Under the pieces are notes generated by a model. It had not been told where the DNA came from. It saw nothing but the letters and a program-made list of their open reading frames with translations, and searched no databases. From positions 20,061 through 84,060 of the forward strand of contig CALKZS010000007.1 of NCBI GenBank assembly GCA_938002835.1: a stretch of 64,000 nucleotides of DNA, written 5' to 3'. Positions within the stretch are counted from its first letter, which is position 1; every line of letters starts with the position of its first letter. This stretch comes from an uncultured Dokdonia sp. (lineage in GTDB: Bacteria; Bacteroidota; Bacteroidia; Flavobacteriales; Flavobacteriaceae). This document shows positions 1 to 7,687 of this stretch, piece after piece. The position numbers were made by a program, and so were the translations under genes.

Positions 1-616
1 TCTATTTTTTCATTTATAGCAAAGATCATTTTTTGAGCCTTTTTTTGTTTTTCAGGTAATTTATCTATTGAATTGTTATTTATATCTTCATTTATGGTTT
101 CTATATTAAAAGTTTGTATATCTATAGATTTAGTAATTTGAAGTGATTTTATATTAAATACAGAGTATGATCCGTGGAGAAGCCATAGGCAATCAGGAAC
201 AAATTTTTCATTCTTCATTCTTCTTATTTTAAAAGGATGATTACAAGACTCTAGTAATTCTAACTTTTCATTTAGTATTTCATAATAAACTTGATTTACA
301 ATTGAATCATCTAGCTTAAAAACATCATAAACATCCGTACTATTTCTGTAATAATTATACTTTTTTAAAACAGAAAAATCTTTATAATTAATAGAGTCAT
401 TTTTTTTAATAACTTTTTCTAAAGTAGTAATTAAGGTACCTACTAGAGATTCATCTTGAAATTTAATAATTTCTAGTTTCATAGGTACATTAGGGAATTT
501 AATCAAATAAATTTTTTGATGAATGGATTCATTAAATATAGTTTCTTTTTTTTTTGATCTATTTGAGAAAAACAAAAAATAGAGAATAGCAGAAATAGCA
601 AATTAATTATTTTCAT
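1..616 (-). pseudogene. Secreted hypothetical protein, partial, with frameshift in an A10 run
   Basis: Reading the minus strand from 616 gives a convincing signal peptide (MKIINLLFLLFSIFCFSQ, cleavage expected after FCFS). About 20 codons in, a run of ten A (minus strand; T run at 546-555 on plus) shifts the frame. The long open frame then continues to the window edge as a charged sequence containing PNVPMKLEIIKF and, later, VPDCLWLLHGSYSV. Eleven or eight A would join signal peptide and body. The open frame has no good ATG before position 482, so the two parts very probably belong together. I do not recognise the family. The gene is cut by the window start. A homopolymer length error, a true mutation or slippage control are all possible. 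Confidence 0.5.
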
Positions 617-689
617 AAATTTAAAATGTAACACTAAAACAATGTTGAAAATAAGCTAAATATAATAAAGTTTAATAATTTAAAAATCA

Positions 690-703
690 GCTTTTGCAAA
701 AGC
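690..703. repeat. Palindrome variant GCTTTTGCAAAAGC
   Basis: Perfect 14-bp palindrome, two changes from the core GCTTTCGCGAAAGC, both compensatory so that symmetry is kept. It lies 92 bp before ctaA. Confidence 0.7.
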
Positions 704-743
704 GTATAAATATTTTTTCATTTTATTTGAAAGCCCATAATTC

Positions 744-773
744 ATTGTATAATGCCGTCAATTCTTATTTTTG
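744..773 (+). promoter_or_regulatory. Candidate promoter of ctaA
   Basis: ATTG at 744-747, 18 bases, then TATTTTTG at 766-773, matching the Bacteroidota -33/-7 consensus (TTTG, TAnnTTTG). Transcription would begin near 780, leaving a leader of about 15 bases. The -7 box lies inside a 7-bp inverted repeat, ATTCTTA/TAAGAAT, at 761-780. Confidence 0.45.
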
Positions 774-794
774 TAAGAATTTTAAAAAGAATTT

Positions 795-1859
795 ATGTGG
801 TATCGCCGCGCACTTAAAATTTCAATAATATTTCTTTATTTAATTATCATTGCTGGAGCTGTGGTACGTATGACGGGAAGTGGTATGGGATGTCCAGACT
901 GGCCACAATGTTTTGGGTATTTAGTACCTCCTACAGATGCGAGTGAACTTTCTTGGTTACCATCGCATTCATATAAAGAAGGTCAAGTAATTATTCTTGA
1001 TGAATCACTACGTGTGGCTACTTCAGACTTTATATCTAATACTACATATACAGAAGCAAATTGGAACACTTATGAAAAACACGATTATGCTGTATTTAAT
1101 GTATGGCATACTTGGATTGAATATATAAATAGGCTTGTTACTGCTCTTGCTGGCATCCCAATGTTATTGATGGTAATTCTCGCGTTTTGGTACTGGAAAG
1201 GGAAGCCGCTTTATATCATAGGAACATTTATGGTTTTACCTCTAATGCTGTTTCAAGCTTGGTTAGGAAAACAAGTAGTAGATTCTAATTTGCTACCTAT
1301 CAAGATAACAATCCATATGATTGCGGCTCTTTTTATTGTAGCCTTATTATTATGGTTATGGTATGCATCACAACAAAAAGAAAATGCTACTCCTATTATT
1401 AAAGATGGTGTAAAGAAGCACAATTATGATTCGTTATTCAAAAATTTACTTATTGTTGCTAGTATATTAACATTAGTACAAATCGCTTTTGGAACACAAG
1501 TACGACAGTATGTAGATGAGCGGGTAGCTCAAGTAGGATATGAAGCAAAAAACCTTTGGTTAGATCCTGTTACTTTTTGGTTTTATATACATAGATCATT
1601 TTCAATTCTTGTGACAGTTTTAAACATATATCTATATTGGCGCGATAAAAAGAAAAATCTGGGACATCAACACATAATGAACTGGGTACTCATTCTTATA
1701 ACTCTTGAAGTGATTACAGGTATTATAATGTATTATATAGATTTTCCATTTGGGTCACAGCCATTGCACTTAGTTTTAGCATCGTTACTTTTTGGAGTAC
1801 AATTTTATGTATTGTTAGAAAGTTTCAAAAAAAGGACAATGGCAATTAAGTCAATTTAG
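795..1859 (+). CDS. ctaA: Heme A synthase (COX15/CtaA family)
   Basis: Inner-membrane enzyme that converts heme O to heme A for aa3-type cytochrome oxidases. The 354 residues have the family's multi-pass layout. The first membrane segment (about 8-25) is followed by the conserved TGSGMGCPDWPQC motif at 27-39. The four heme-binding histidines expected of the family are visible as H105 (VWHTWIEY), H174 (ITIHMIAA), H266 (YIHRSF) and H325 (PLHLV). The extracytoplasmic part between segments 1 and 2 (about 40-100) is longer than in Bacillus CtaA, as in COX15-like members. The ATG lies just after a good promoter. The gene stands alone here; other oxidase genes are not in the window. Confidence 0.93.
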   Translation: MWYRRALKISIIFLYLIIIAGAVVRMTGSGMGCPDWPQCFGYLVPPTDASELSWLPSHSYKEGQVIILDESLRVATSDFISNTTYTEANWNTYEKHDYAVFNVWHTWIEYINRLVTALAGIPMLLMVILAFWYWKGKPLYIIGTFMVLPLMLFQAWLGKQVVDSNLLPIKITIHMIAALFIVALLLWLWYASQQKENATPIIKDGVKKHNYDSLFKNLLIVASILTLVQIAFGTQVRQYVDERVAQVGYEAKNLWLDPVTFWFYIHRSFSILVTVLNIYLYWRDKKKNLGHQHIMNWVLILITLEVITGIIMYYIDFPFGSQPLHLVLASLLFGVQFYVLLESFKKRTMAIKSI

Positions 1860-1903
1860 GAAGAAACAGACTATCTTTACTGTCCTTTAAAAAAAAGAGC
1901 ACA

Positions 1904-2422
1904 ATGATTTACCGTTTTAGAGCTATTCTAGATACAGAAGAAGATGTTTTTAGAGATCTAGAGATTGAGGCAACAGCGACTTTAGAAGATTTGCATAATG
2001 CTATTAATCAATCTTTTGGATTTGATGGAGCAGAGGTTGCTGCATTTTATTTAAGTGATGATACGTGGTTACAAGGAGAAGAGTTTGCTCAATTTGATAT
2101 GGGAGAAGGTGAGAGCCAGTTGCGCATTATGAATGAGACTTCACTAGATAGTATATTGAGTGAGACCCAGACACGACTTATCTATGTATATGACTTTCTA
2201 AATATGTGGCGTTTTCTAGTTGAACTAGCAGAGATTACTACCTATGAAGATGGCGTGACATATCCTAATTTAATGTATGTGCACGGTCAGATACCTGATC
2301 AAGCTCCAGAGTTTGAGATGGAAGATCAATCTCAAGAGAAAGATCCCTATAGTGATGAGTTTGACGATTCGTATGATGTAGATGATTATGACGATCTTAA
2401 CTTTGATCAAAACTGGAACTAA
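1904..2422 (+). CDS. Plasmid pRiA4b ORF-3-like family protein
   Basis: 172 residues beginning MIYRFRAILDTEEDVFRDLEIEATATLEDLH, the pattern of the PRiA4_ORF3 fold, in which a strand with WR- or FRD-type residues is followed by an LH-containing helix and a predicted-structure core. The biochemical role of the family is not established. The last 35 residues are extremely acidic (many D and E, ending NFDQNWN) and likely disordered. It follows ctaA by 44 bp on the same strand and may share its transcript. A palindrome copy follows the stop by about 40 bp. Confidence 0.75.
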   Translation: MIYRFRAILDTEEDVFRDLEIEATATLEDLHNAINQSFGFDGAEVAAFYLSDDTWLQGEEFAQFDMGEGESQLRIMNETSLDSILSETQTRLIYVYDFLNMWRFLVELAEITTYEDGVTYPNLMYVHGQIPDQAPEFEMEDQSQEKDPYSDEFDDSYDVDDYDDLNFDQNWN

Positions 2423-2458
2423 ACTTAGCATTTTTTACAGAATAGATATGTATTGGTA

Positions 2459-2478
2459 TACGCTTTCGCGAAAGCGTA
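2459..2478. repeat. Dispersed palindrome, full 20-bp form
   Basis: TACGCTTTCGCGAAAGCGTA is a perfect 20-bp palindrome (exact core at 2462-2475). It lies between the pRiA4b-like gene and the nucleoid-associated gene. This copy and the one at 22856 show the longest symmetric form. Confidence 0.95.
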
Positions 2479-2569
2479 CTCAAAACAATTAATTTTTAAT
2501 ACCAGTGTAATATTTTAAAACACTATTTATAATAGTACCTTCTAACTAATCTTGATTAATAATATTTAA

Positions 2570-3625
2570 ATGATCAATCTATATAGCGCTCAAATAGAGT
2601 CACTTTCTATACACAGAGTAGGAAATAAAAGTAAAGCCGAAGGATTGTTTGTCTCACAAGATCCTTACAGTTTAAGTGATGAACTTACACCACTCATAAA
2701 AGAGTTTTTCTTTAAACCGTTTAGAGAAAAAGAAGAAAATTACTTTAAGTTTTTTCACGAGGAAGACATTGAGTTTAATGAGATGTTTAAGATATCTCAA
2801 AAGGTTTTTGATAACCCAGCGGCCACCCATTTACTTTCTGAAGAAATTGCAAAGCATTTATATGCGCAAAGTGATCACCCACATATTAAACCAGGAGAAG
2901 TCTATGTTGTTCACCTTGATGGTGTGCAGATAGATAATATCAAGACAGATGCAATAGGTATTTTTAAGAGCGAACTTAAACAAGATTTCTTACAGTTTAA
3001 GGAAACAGGTACTAACCTTGAGATGATTTTAGAACAAGGGATAAACCTAAACAAACTAGATAAGGGATGTTTGATCTTTAATCATAAGCCTGAAGAAGGC
3101 TATAAAGTACTGTCTGTAGATTCTAATAGATATGATGCAAAATATTGGTTAGAAAACTTCTTGTGTGTAGAAGCTTTTGAAGATGATAATTTTTACACAA
3201 AAAAGTATTTAAAATTTTGTCAAGACTTTGCAAAAGATGTAATACTCCCTGCCGAAGATAAAAAGGAAGAAGTGTTGTTTATGAATCGTGCCGTAAATCA
3301 CTTTGCAAAAAATGACGCTTTTGAAGAAACTGCTTTTATGAATGATGTGATAGAAAATCCTGAGCTTATTCCAGAATTCCGTAATTATAAAAGTGAACAA
3401 GCACCAAAATATAAAATAGAAGATCTTACAGATTTCCCTATTAGTAATACAGCTGTAAGCGCACAACGTAAGAAGATTAAAAATGTAATTAATCTAGATA
3501 CAAACATCCAGATTAAAATGGATTTTATAAATCCAGAAAGTGCAGAGAAGTTTGTAGAAAAAGGATGGGATGAAGAAAAACAGATGTACTATTATCTAGT
3601 ATATTTTAATAAAGAAGAGAAGTAA
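2570..3625 (+). CDS. Nucleoid-associated protein, NdpA/YejK family
   Basis: 351 residues. The N-terminus MINLYSAQIESLSIHRVGNK, followed by an LxxLIKEFFFKPFREKEENYFKFF region, is typical of the 37-kDa nucleoid-associated protein family (PF04245; E. coli YejK/NdpA). So are the GEVYVVHLDGVQIDN strand and the FKSEL(K) motif with nearby IFNHKPEEGYKVLSVDSNRYDAKYW. Family members bind DNA, with a poorly defined role. The gene is a single unit. Its upstream region holds a palindrome copy, and downstream lies a patch of transposase debris. The start ATG is the first in frame, and no signal peptide is present. Confidence 0.85.
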   Translation: MINLYSAQIESLSIHRVGNKSKAEGLFVSQDPYSLSDELTPLIKEFFFKPFREKEENYFKFFHEEDIEFNEMFKISQKVFDNPAATHLLSEEIAKHLYAQSDHPHIKPGEVYVVHLDGVQIDNIKTDAIGIFKSELKQDFLQFKETGTNLEMILEQGINLNKLDKGCLIFNHKPEEGYKVLSVDSNRYDAKYWLENFLCVEAFEDDNFYTKKYLKFCQDFAKDVILPAEDKKEEVLFMNRAVNHFAKNDAFEETAFMNDVIENPELIPEFRNYKSEQAPKYKIEDLTDFPISNTAVSAQRKKIKNVINLDTNIQIKMDFINPESAEKFVEKGWDEEKQMYYYLVYFNKEEK

Positions 3626-3662
3626 TCTTTATGATAGGTGTGTAATTTAAACTCTGTCTGAT

Positions 3663-3872
3663 TCATTTTTTCTTATCCATTTCGGGATTAGTCAAAACTT
3701 GTTTTTGGCTGATCTTGGAATCAGCTATACGTGTTGGTTGGGTTCTACCAATATCTAGATCAATCCTATCTTAAAAGATAATATAAAGCTGTTGTATGGT
3801 AGCACTCCAGTTATGAAGCGGGCTTGTCCACTTTTTCTGAATATTCATTGTGGCTAGATAAACTAGCTTAAG
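3663..3872 (-). pseudogene. IS256-type (mutator) transposase C-terminal remnant
   Basis: Minus-strand translation gives LKLVYLATMNIQKKWTSPLH then NWSATIQQLYIIF, a TAA stop, DRIDLDIGRTQPTRIAD and a terminal TGA. The KKWTSPLxNWSxTIxQLYIxF motif is the familiar end of IS256-family transposases in Bacteroidota. The in-frame stop and absence of the catalytic part show it is dead. It directly abuts a tail from a different transposase family. Confidence 0.7.
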
Positions 3873-3906
3873 CAGGGTCAAGTCAAAAAGTTGTGGGATT
3901 TTAGAA

Positions 3907-4080
3907 CTAAGCAAATATTGTTGTTAACCTAAATAGGAGAAAACCTACATCTCTAACACCTCTAAATTGCGCTCTAAAAGCTTTAATTTTTGCATTGAAT
4001 GATTCTTCAGATGCATTTGTGCTTCGATTGTCAAAATAGTTGAGTATGTTTTTATAATGTATAGACATTGCTAAAGTGGG
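3907..4080 (-). pseudogene. ISL3/ISAon1-like transposase C-terminal remnant
   Basis: Minus-strand translation gives LAMSIHYKNILNYFDNRSTN, then ASEESFNAKIKAFRAQFRGV, RDVGFLLFRLTTIFA and a stop. The NYFxNRSTNAxxESFNAKIKAFR block is the conserved end of DDE transposases of the ISAon1/ISL3 type in Bacteroidota. Only about 55 residues remain. The sequence is otherwise undamaged, suggesting a fairly recent deletion. Family assignment is from memory of the motif. Confidence 0.7.
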
Positions 4081-4135
4081 GTGTTATACTAATTTCATAA
4101 AAAAAATACAAAATGTATCCAATTTAAACAAGCCC

Positions 4136-4291
4136 TTGCAACGGTCTTGTCTAATGCTAAAAACTAAGAGAAAATGAGCCTTAAAAACACTTATTTATGC
4201 CCTAAAACTAAAATGAAATCGAAAAATCAACTAAGTTTTGAACAAAAAAAATAAAAAACCTCCTAGTCTAACTAACCTTTTGCAACGGTCT
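4136..4291. repeat. Pair of TTGCAACGGTCT direct repeats, possible IS-end scar
   Basis: TTGCAACGGTCT occurs at 4136-4147 and 4280-4291, both in the same orientation, 144 bp apart. The right copy is exactly where the lipoprotein reading frame at 4292-4525 loses sense, as expected for an insertion junction. The roughly 130 bp between are AT-rich and non-coding. I see no transposase for these ends. Confidence 0.45.
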
Positions 4292-4525
4292 CAGAGTACC
4301 AGTTGCAAAAGTTCCATCTTGAGAGATTGAAACATTTAAAGTTCCTCTTGTGGTTCCATCTACAGTAGTAAATATACCTTTATAATTTTCTACTGATAAT
4401 TCATCAGTATTGAGATTTTCTGAAGTATAAGTTACCGTATCTACACTGTCTGAACTACAAGCAAATACTAGCTATACTATAACAAATAGGAATAAAAGTT
4501 TTGCTTTCGTGAAAGCAAAAAACAT
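4292..4525 (-). pseudogene. Truncated lipoprotein gene with stop in its signal peptide
   Basis: From the ATG at 4525 the minus strand reads MFFAFTKAKLLFLFVIV, a TAG stop, then LVFACSSDSVDTVTYTSENL and about 45 more residues ending DGTFATGTLRP. The frame then runs into a TTGCAACGGTCT repeat that looks like an insertion end. LVFAC is a lipobox, so this was a small exported lipoprotein. Two lesions are visible: the TAG codon in the signal peptide, and loss of the 3' end. The AFTKA stretch of the signal peptide is encoded by a palindrome variant at 4503-4516. Family not recognised. Confidence 0.6.
4503..4516. repeat. Palindrome variant GCTTTCGTGAAAGC
   Basis: One change from the core. It lies inside the signal-peptide codons of the broken lipoprotein gene and is read on the minus strand as AFTKA. 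Confidence 0.7.
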
Positions 4526-4589
4526 TATAAAAAGCACCCAATTAGTACCATCTTATTTTTAAAGTATGATGTTACTTTATGAATATAGT

Positions 4590-5903
4590 CTAAGTTATTC
4601 TTGTAATCTTAGCCCCTATTTTTTGTAAACGCTCATCTATATTCTCATAACCTCTATCTATCTGTTCTATATTATGTATAACAGAAGTTCCTTTTGCGCT
4701 CAAGGCAGCGATTAATAATGATATCCCAGCTCTAATATCTGGAGAAGTCATTGTAGTTGCTTTTAGAGTAGATTGAAAATTGTGCCCTATTACAGTTGCT
4801 CTGTGTGGATCACAAAGAATAATCTTTGCTCCCATATCTATAAGCTTATCAGTAAAAAACAAACGACTTTCAAACATTTTTTGATGTATAAGTACTTCGC
4901 CTTTTGCTTGTGTTGCAACTACAAGGATAATACTTAATAAATCTGGTGTAAAACCTGGCCAAGGTGCATCAGAAATAGTCATAAAAGACCCATCTATAAA
5001 AGTATCTATCTCATAGCCATCTGTATGAGCTGGAATGTAAATATCATCTCCTTTGCGTTCTAATGTAATTCCTAATTTTCTAAAGGTATTAGGTATTAAT
5101 CCTAAATCGTCCCAACTTACATTTTTAATAGTAAGTTCGCTTTTAGTCATTGCAGCAAGTCCTATCCAAGAACCTATCTCAATCATATCTGGAAGAATGC
5201 GATGCTCACAACCTCCCATTGCTGTTACACCTTCTATAGTGAGCATATTTGAGCCTATTCCTTGAATTTTTGCTCCCATACGAACCATCATTTTACATAA
5301 CTGTTGCAAATAAGGTTCACAAGCTGCGTTATAAATAGTGGTAGTACCTTTTGCCATTACGGCAGCCATTACAATATTTGCTGTCCCAGTTACCGATGCT
5401 TCATCTAATAACATATATGTTCCAGTGAGACCTTCAGGAGCTTCTACTCCATAGAAGCGTTCTTCTCGATTATATCTAAAATTTGCTCCTAACTTTATAA
5501 ATCCTTCAAAGTGTGTATCAAGACGACGACGACCTATTTTATCTCCTCCAGGACGAGGAATATAACCTTTACCAAAACGTGCTAAAAGAGGACCTACAAT
5601 CATTATAGAACCTCGCAAACCGCTTCCTTCCTTCTTAAACTTCTCACTTTCTAGGTATTCTAAATTAAGATCATCTGCTTGAAAAACAAAAGTTCCTTTT
5701 TCAAGTTTTTCTACCTTAACGCCAAGATGTTTTAGTATTGTGATTAGTTTATTTACATCTATGATATCTGGAACGTTTCTTAAGGTAACTTTTTCAGGAG
5801 TGAGCAATACACCACATAATATTTGTAATGCTTCATTTTTTGCACCTTGTGGCTGAATATCACCTTTTAATTGGTGTCCTCCCTCGATCTGAAATGTTGC
5901 CAT
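4590..5903 (-). CDS. murA: UDP-N-acetylglucosamine 1-carboxyvinyltransferase (MurA), Asp-type active site
   Basis: Cytoplasmic enzyme of the first committed peptidoglycan step: transfers enolpyruvyl from phosphoenolpyruvate to UDP-GlcNAc. The 437 residues match the family's two-lobed EPSP-synthase-like fold. The substrate-binding start GGHQLKGDIQPQGAKNEAL (8-26) includes the conserved K and N. The catalytic loop reads PRPGGDKIGRRRLDTHFEG (from 117). The position held by Cys115 in E. coli (GGCxIG) is Asp121 here. Asp at this site is known from Mycobacterium and Chlamydia and gives natural insensitivity to fosfomycin. The DUF4290 gene lies 17 bp upstream on the same strand, so the two are probably one operon. 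Confidence 0.95.
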   Translation of the reverse strand: MATFQIEGGHQLKGDIQPQGAKNEALQILCGVLLTPEKVTLRNVPDIIDVNKLITILKHLGVKVEKLEKGTFVFQADDLNLEYLESEKFKKEGSGLRGSIMIVGPLLARFGKGYIPRPGGDKIGRRRLDTHFEGFIKLGANFRYNREERFYGVEAPEGLTGTYMLLDEASVTGTANIVMAAVMAKGTTTIYNAACEPYLQQLCKMMVRMGAKIQGIGSNMLTIEGVTAMGGCEHRILPDMIEIGSWIGLAAMTKSELTIKNVSWDDLGLIPNTFRKLGITLERKGDDIYIPAHTDGYEIDTFIDGSFMTISDAPWPGFTPDLLSIILVVATQAKGEVLIHQKMFESRLFFTDKLIDMGAKIILCDPHRATVIGHNFQSTLKATTMTSPDIRAGISLLIAALSAKGTSVIHNIEQIDRGYENIDERLQKIGAKITRIT

Positions 5904-5920
5904 AAATTTTATATCTGTTT

Positions 5921-6571
5921 TTAGTAACGCTTCTTGCGATTATTATTTTTAGAATAGTTTCTTTTTTTAACAGGATTTTCCGAAGCTTTTGCTTTTTTAT
6001 TTGCCCGTATCAATCTTTCAGAGTCTCTCAACTCTTCATTTTTATCTTTTAAATTAATCTCACCCTTGCTCAGCTCAAACAAGTGATCAAAAATAACATC
6101 GTCTTCTACGGTATCTTTATTCCAGTTTAGAAAACATTTTTTCATATGGTTTGCAATGGTGATAGCAAGTGCATCACGCATATCTCCTTGTTCCCAACCT
6201 ATAGCTACATCTATCATTCTCTTGATATTATTACCATAAAAACGGTATTTAGGATGGTTCTGAGGATATCCTAGTGGCCTAGGCCTTTCTGCTAGTTCTT
6301 CACGAGATGGTTTTCCAAAAGGAGACTCTACATCTAGTTTAAAATCTGACATTATAAATAATTGATCCCAAAGTTTATGCTGAAAATCTGGAACATCACG
6401 CAAGTGTGGTTGTAAATTTCCCATAACAGCAATAATAGCTTTTGCTGTTTTATTACGTTCTTCTATATCTTCTATAACTATGGTATCATTTACCATTTTT
6501 TGAATATGACGTCCATATTCTGGTATAATGAGATGTTCTCTCTCTGTGTTGTATTCTAATTGATCTATCAA
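5921..6571 (-). CDS. DUF4290 domain-containing protein
   Basis: 216 residues starting MIDQLEYNTEREHLIIPEYG, the signature opening of the Bacteroidota-specific DUF4290 family. It continues with GRHIQKMV, PHLRDVPDFQHKLWDQLF and PRPLGYPQNHPKYRFYG. No function is known. The last 45 residues are highly basic and Asn/Lys/Arg-rich (NNNRKKRY end), suggesting a disordered nucleic-acid-binding tail; that is inference. It lies directly upstream of murA (17 bp). I recall the same adjacency in other flavobacteria, which points to a link with envelope growth or simply a conserved operon. Confidence 0.85.
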   Translation of the reverse strand: MIDQLEYNTEREHLIIPEYGRHIQKMVNDTIVIEDIEERNKTAKAIIAVMGNLQPHLRDVPDFQHKLWDQLFIMSDFKLDVESPFGKPSREELAERPRPLGYPQNHPKYRFYGNNIKRMIDVAIGWEQGDMRDALAITIANHMKKCFLNWNKDTVEDDVIFDHLFELSKGEINLKDKNEELRDSERLIRANKKAKASENPVKKRNYSKNNNRKKRY

Positions 6572-6788
6572 TTGTAAAAAAATTAAGTGAAGTAGTCTAT
6601 CCTATTTTTAATAGACAACCGCAAAATACTAAATTTTGTGATATTATATAAGTGTTTAATAATTTGATAACACGAAGTAGGTGTAAAAAATGACTATAGC
6701 TATATTTTATACTACAAATCACTATTTGCAAACTTCACAAACAAAGTCTATATTCTAAATACTATTCGATAACAAAAATTTATTTATA

Positions 6789-7274
6789 ATGAATATAAAA
6801 CTACTCTGTGTATTGTTTATAATTACTAACATTTCCTGCACAAAAAAGAATCCTAAGTCAGTAGAGGTACCTATGCTAGATCCACAACTAATATCACGTG
6901 CACATTTAATTACTAACGATTATTTCACACTAGCTAATACAACATTGGGTTTTGTAGAGTTACGGAATAAAACGTATTTATCTAATGTTGCAAAAGTTGG
7001 TTTTAATGCTACAAATACCCCTTATTCTCAATCTCCTAAAATTTTTGAACATATACTAGGAGAGGTCTCAGAGTGGGAACTCACTAGTGTAGTACCTAAA
7101 GGGCTAGTCACACGTTTTAAATATAGCGTCATAGTGACTCTTCAAGAAAAACCTGTCGATTTTTGGATTGATATTAATCAAGATTATAGATTGTCAAAAA
7201 TATATCTTTTTATACACCACGCTGCTTCTGGAGAACGTGTAAATCTTTTTAAAGATGCTTACATAAAATTTTAA
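6789..7274 (+). CDS. Small lipoprotein of unknown function
   Basis: 161 residues. MNIKLLCVLFIITNISCTKK is a type II signal peptide with lipobox NISC, so the mature protein should be anchored at C17. The body has no motif I recognise; it looks alpha/beta with strands such as RFKYSVIVTLQEKPVDFWIDI and an Asn-rich middle. The gene diverges from DUF4290 across a 217-bp AT-rich gap and ends convergent with the DUF493 gene, with a palindrome copy between them. Confidence 0.7.
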   Translation: MNIKLLCVLFIITNISCTKKNPKSVEVPMLDPQLISRAHLITNDYFTLANTTLGFVELRNKTYLSNVAKVGFNATNTPYSQSPKIFEHILGEVSEWELTSVVPKGLVTRFKYSVIVTLQEKPVDFWIDINQDYRLSKIYLFIHHAASGERVNLFKDAYIKF

Positions 7275-7288
7275 ATGGTATGCAATCC

Positions 7289-7302
7289 GCTTTCGCGAAA
7301 GC
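7289..7302. repeat. Dispersed palindrome, exact core
   Basis: GCTTTCGCGAAAGC in the 39-bp gap between the convergent stops of the small lipoprotein gene and the DUF493 gene. The symmetric part extends one base pair to CGC..GCG. Confidence 0.95.
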
Positions 7303-7313
7303 GTTATTCAACT

Positions 7314-7625
7314 CTATAAAGAAATAACTCCTTCTATAGCCGATACTTCTTTGTATTTTTCAATCACTGCATCAGGGTTTTTCATACGCACATTAATCGA
7401 AACACTTGTATATTTTCCTGTACGCGATTCTTTTTTTGTGATCACAGCACCAGAATGATTAAAAATATCCTCTATCTGTTTAATTTTTGAAACATCAGAC
7501 GGTACAATAAACTTATATAAATAAAGCGCTGGCCATAGTGACGTATCTGCAAGTTGATTTTTTAATTTTTTATAAAATTCTTCAGGATTTTCTTTTGGAT
7601 TCATTATCAAAATTTGAGGTATCAA
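7314..7625 (-). CDS. DUF493 (YbeD-like) family protein
   Basis: 103 residues of an ACT-like small alpha/beta fold. FYKKLKNQLADTSLWPALYL and YKFIVPSDVSKIKQIEDIFN lead into SRTGKYTSVSINVRMKNPDA, which is the conserved S-x-x-G-K-Y-x-S pattern of the DUF493 family. Its E. coli relative YbeD sits near lipoate genes, and the role is unknown. The true start may be the methionine at residue 8 (MNPKENPEEF), which begins the conserved part. It diverges from the AAA ATPase gene 63 bp away. Confidence 0.8.
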   Translation of the reverse strand: MIPQILIMNPKENPEEFYKKLKNQLADTSLWPALYLYKFIVPSDVSKIKQIEDIFNHSGAVITKKESRTGKYTSVSINVRMKNPDAVIEKYKEVSAIEGVISL

Positions 7626-7687
7626 AGATACAGAATTACCGTTCTCTATGGTTTGTTTAATTTTGCCGTAAAGATTACTATTTTCTT

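Noticed and set aside
761-780. Inverted repeat ATTCTTA/TAAGAAT as a terminator before ctaA
   Set aside because: It overlaps a good -7 box, has a weak AT stem and no gene ends into it.
3209-3466. Minus-strand ORF within the nucleoid-associated gene
   Set aside because: Overlaps a well-supported gene and encodes a Phe/Ile/Cys-rich shadow sequence.
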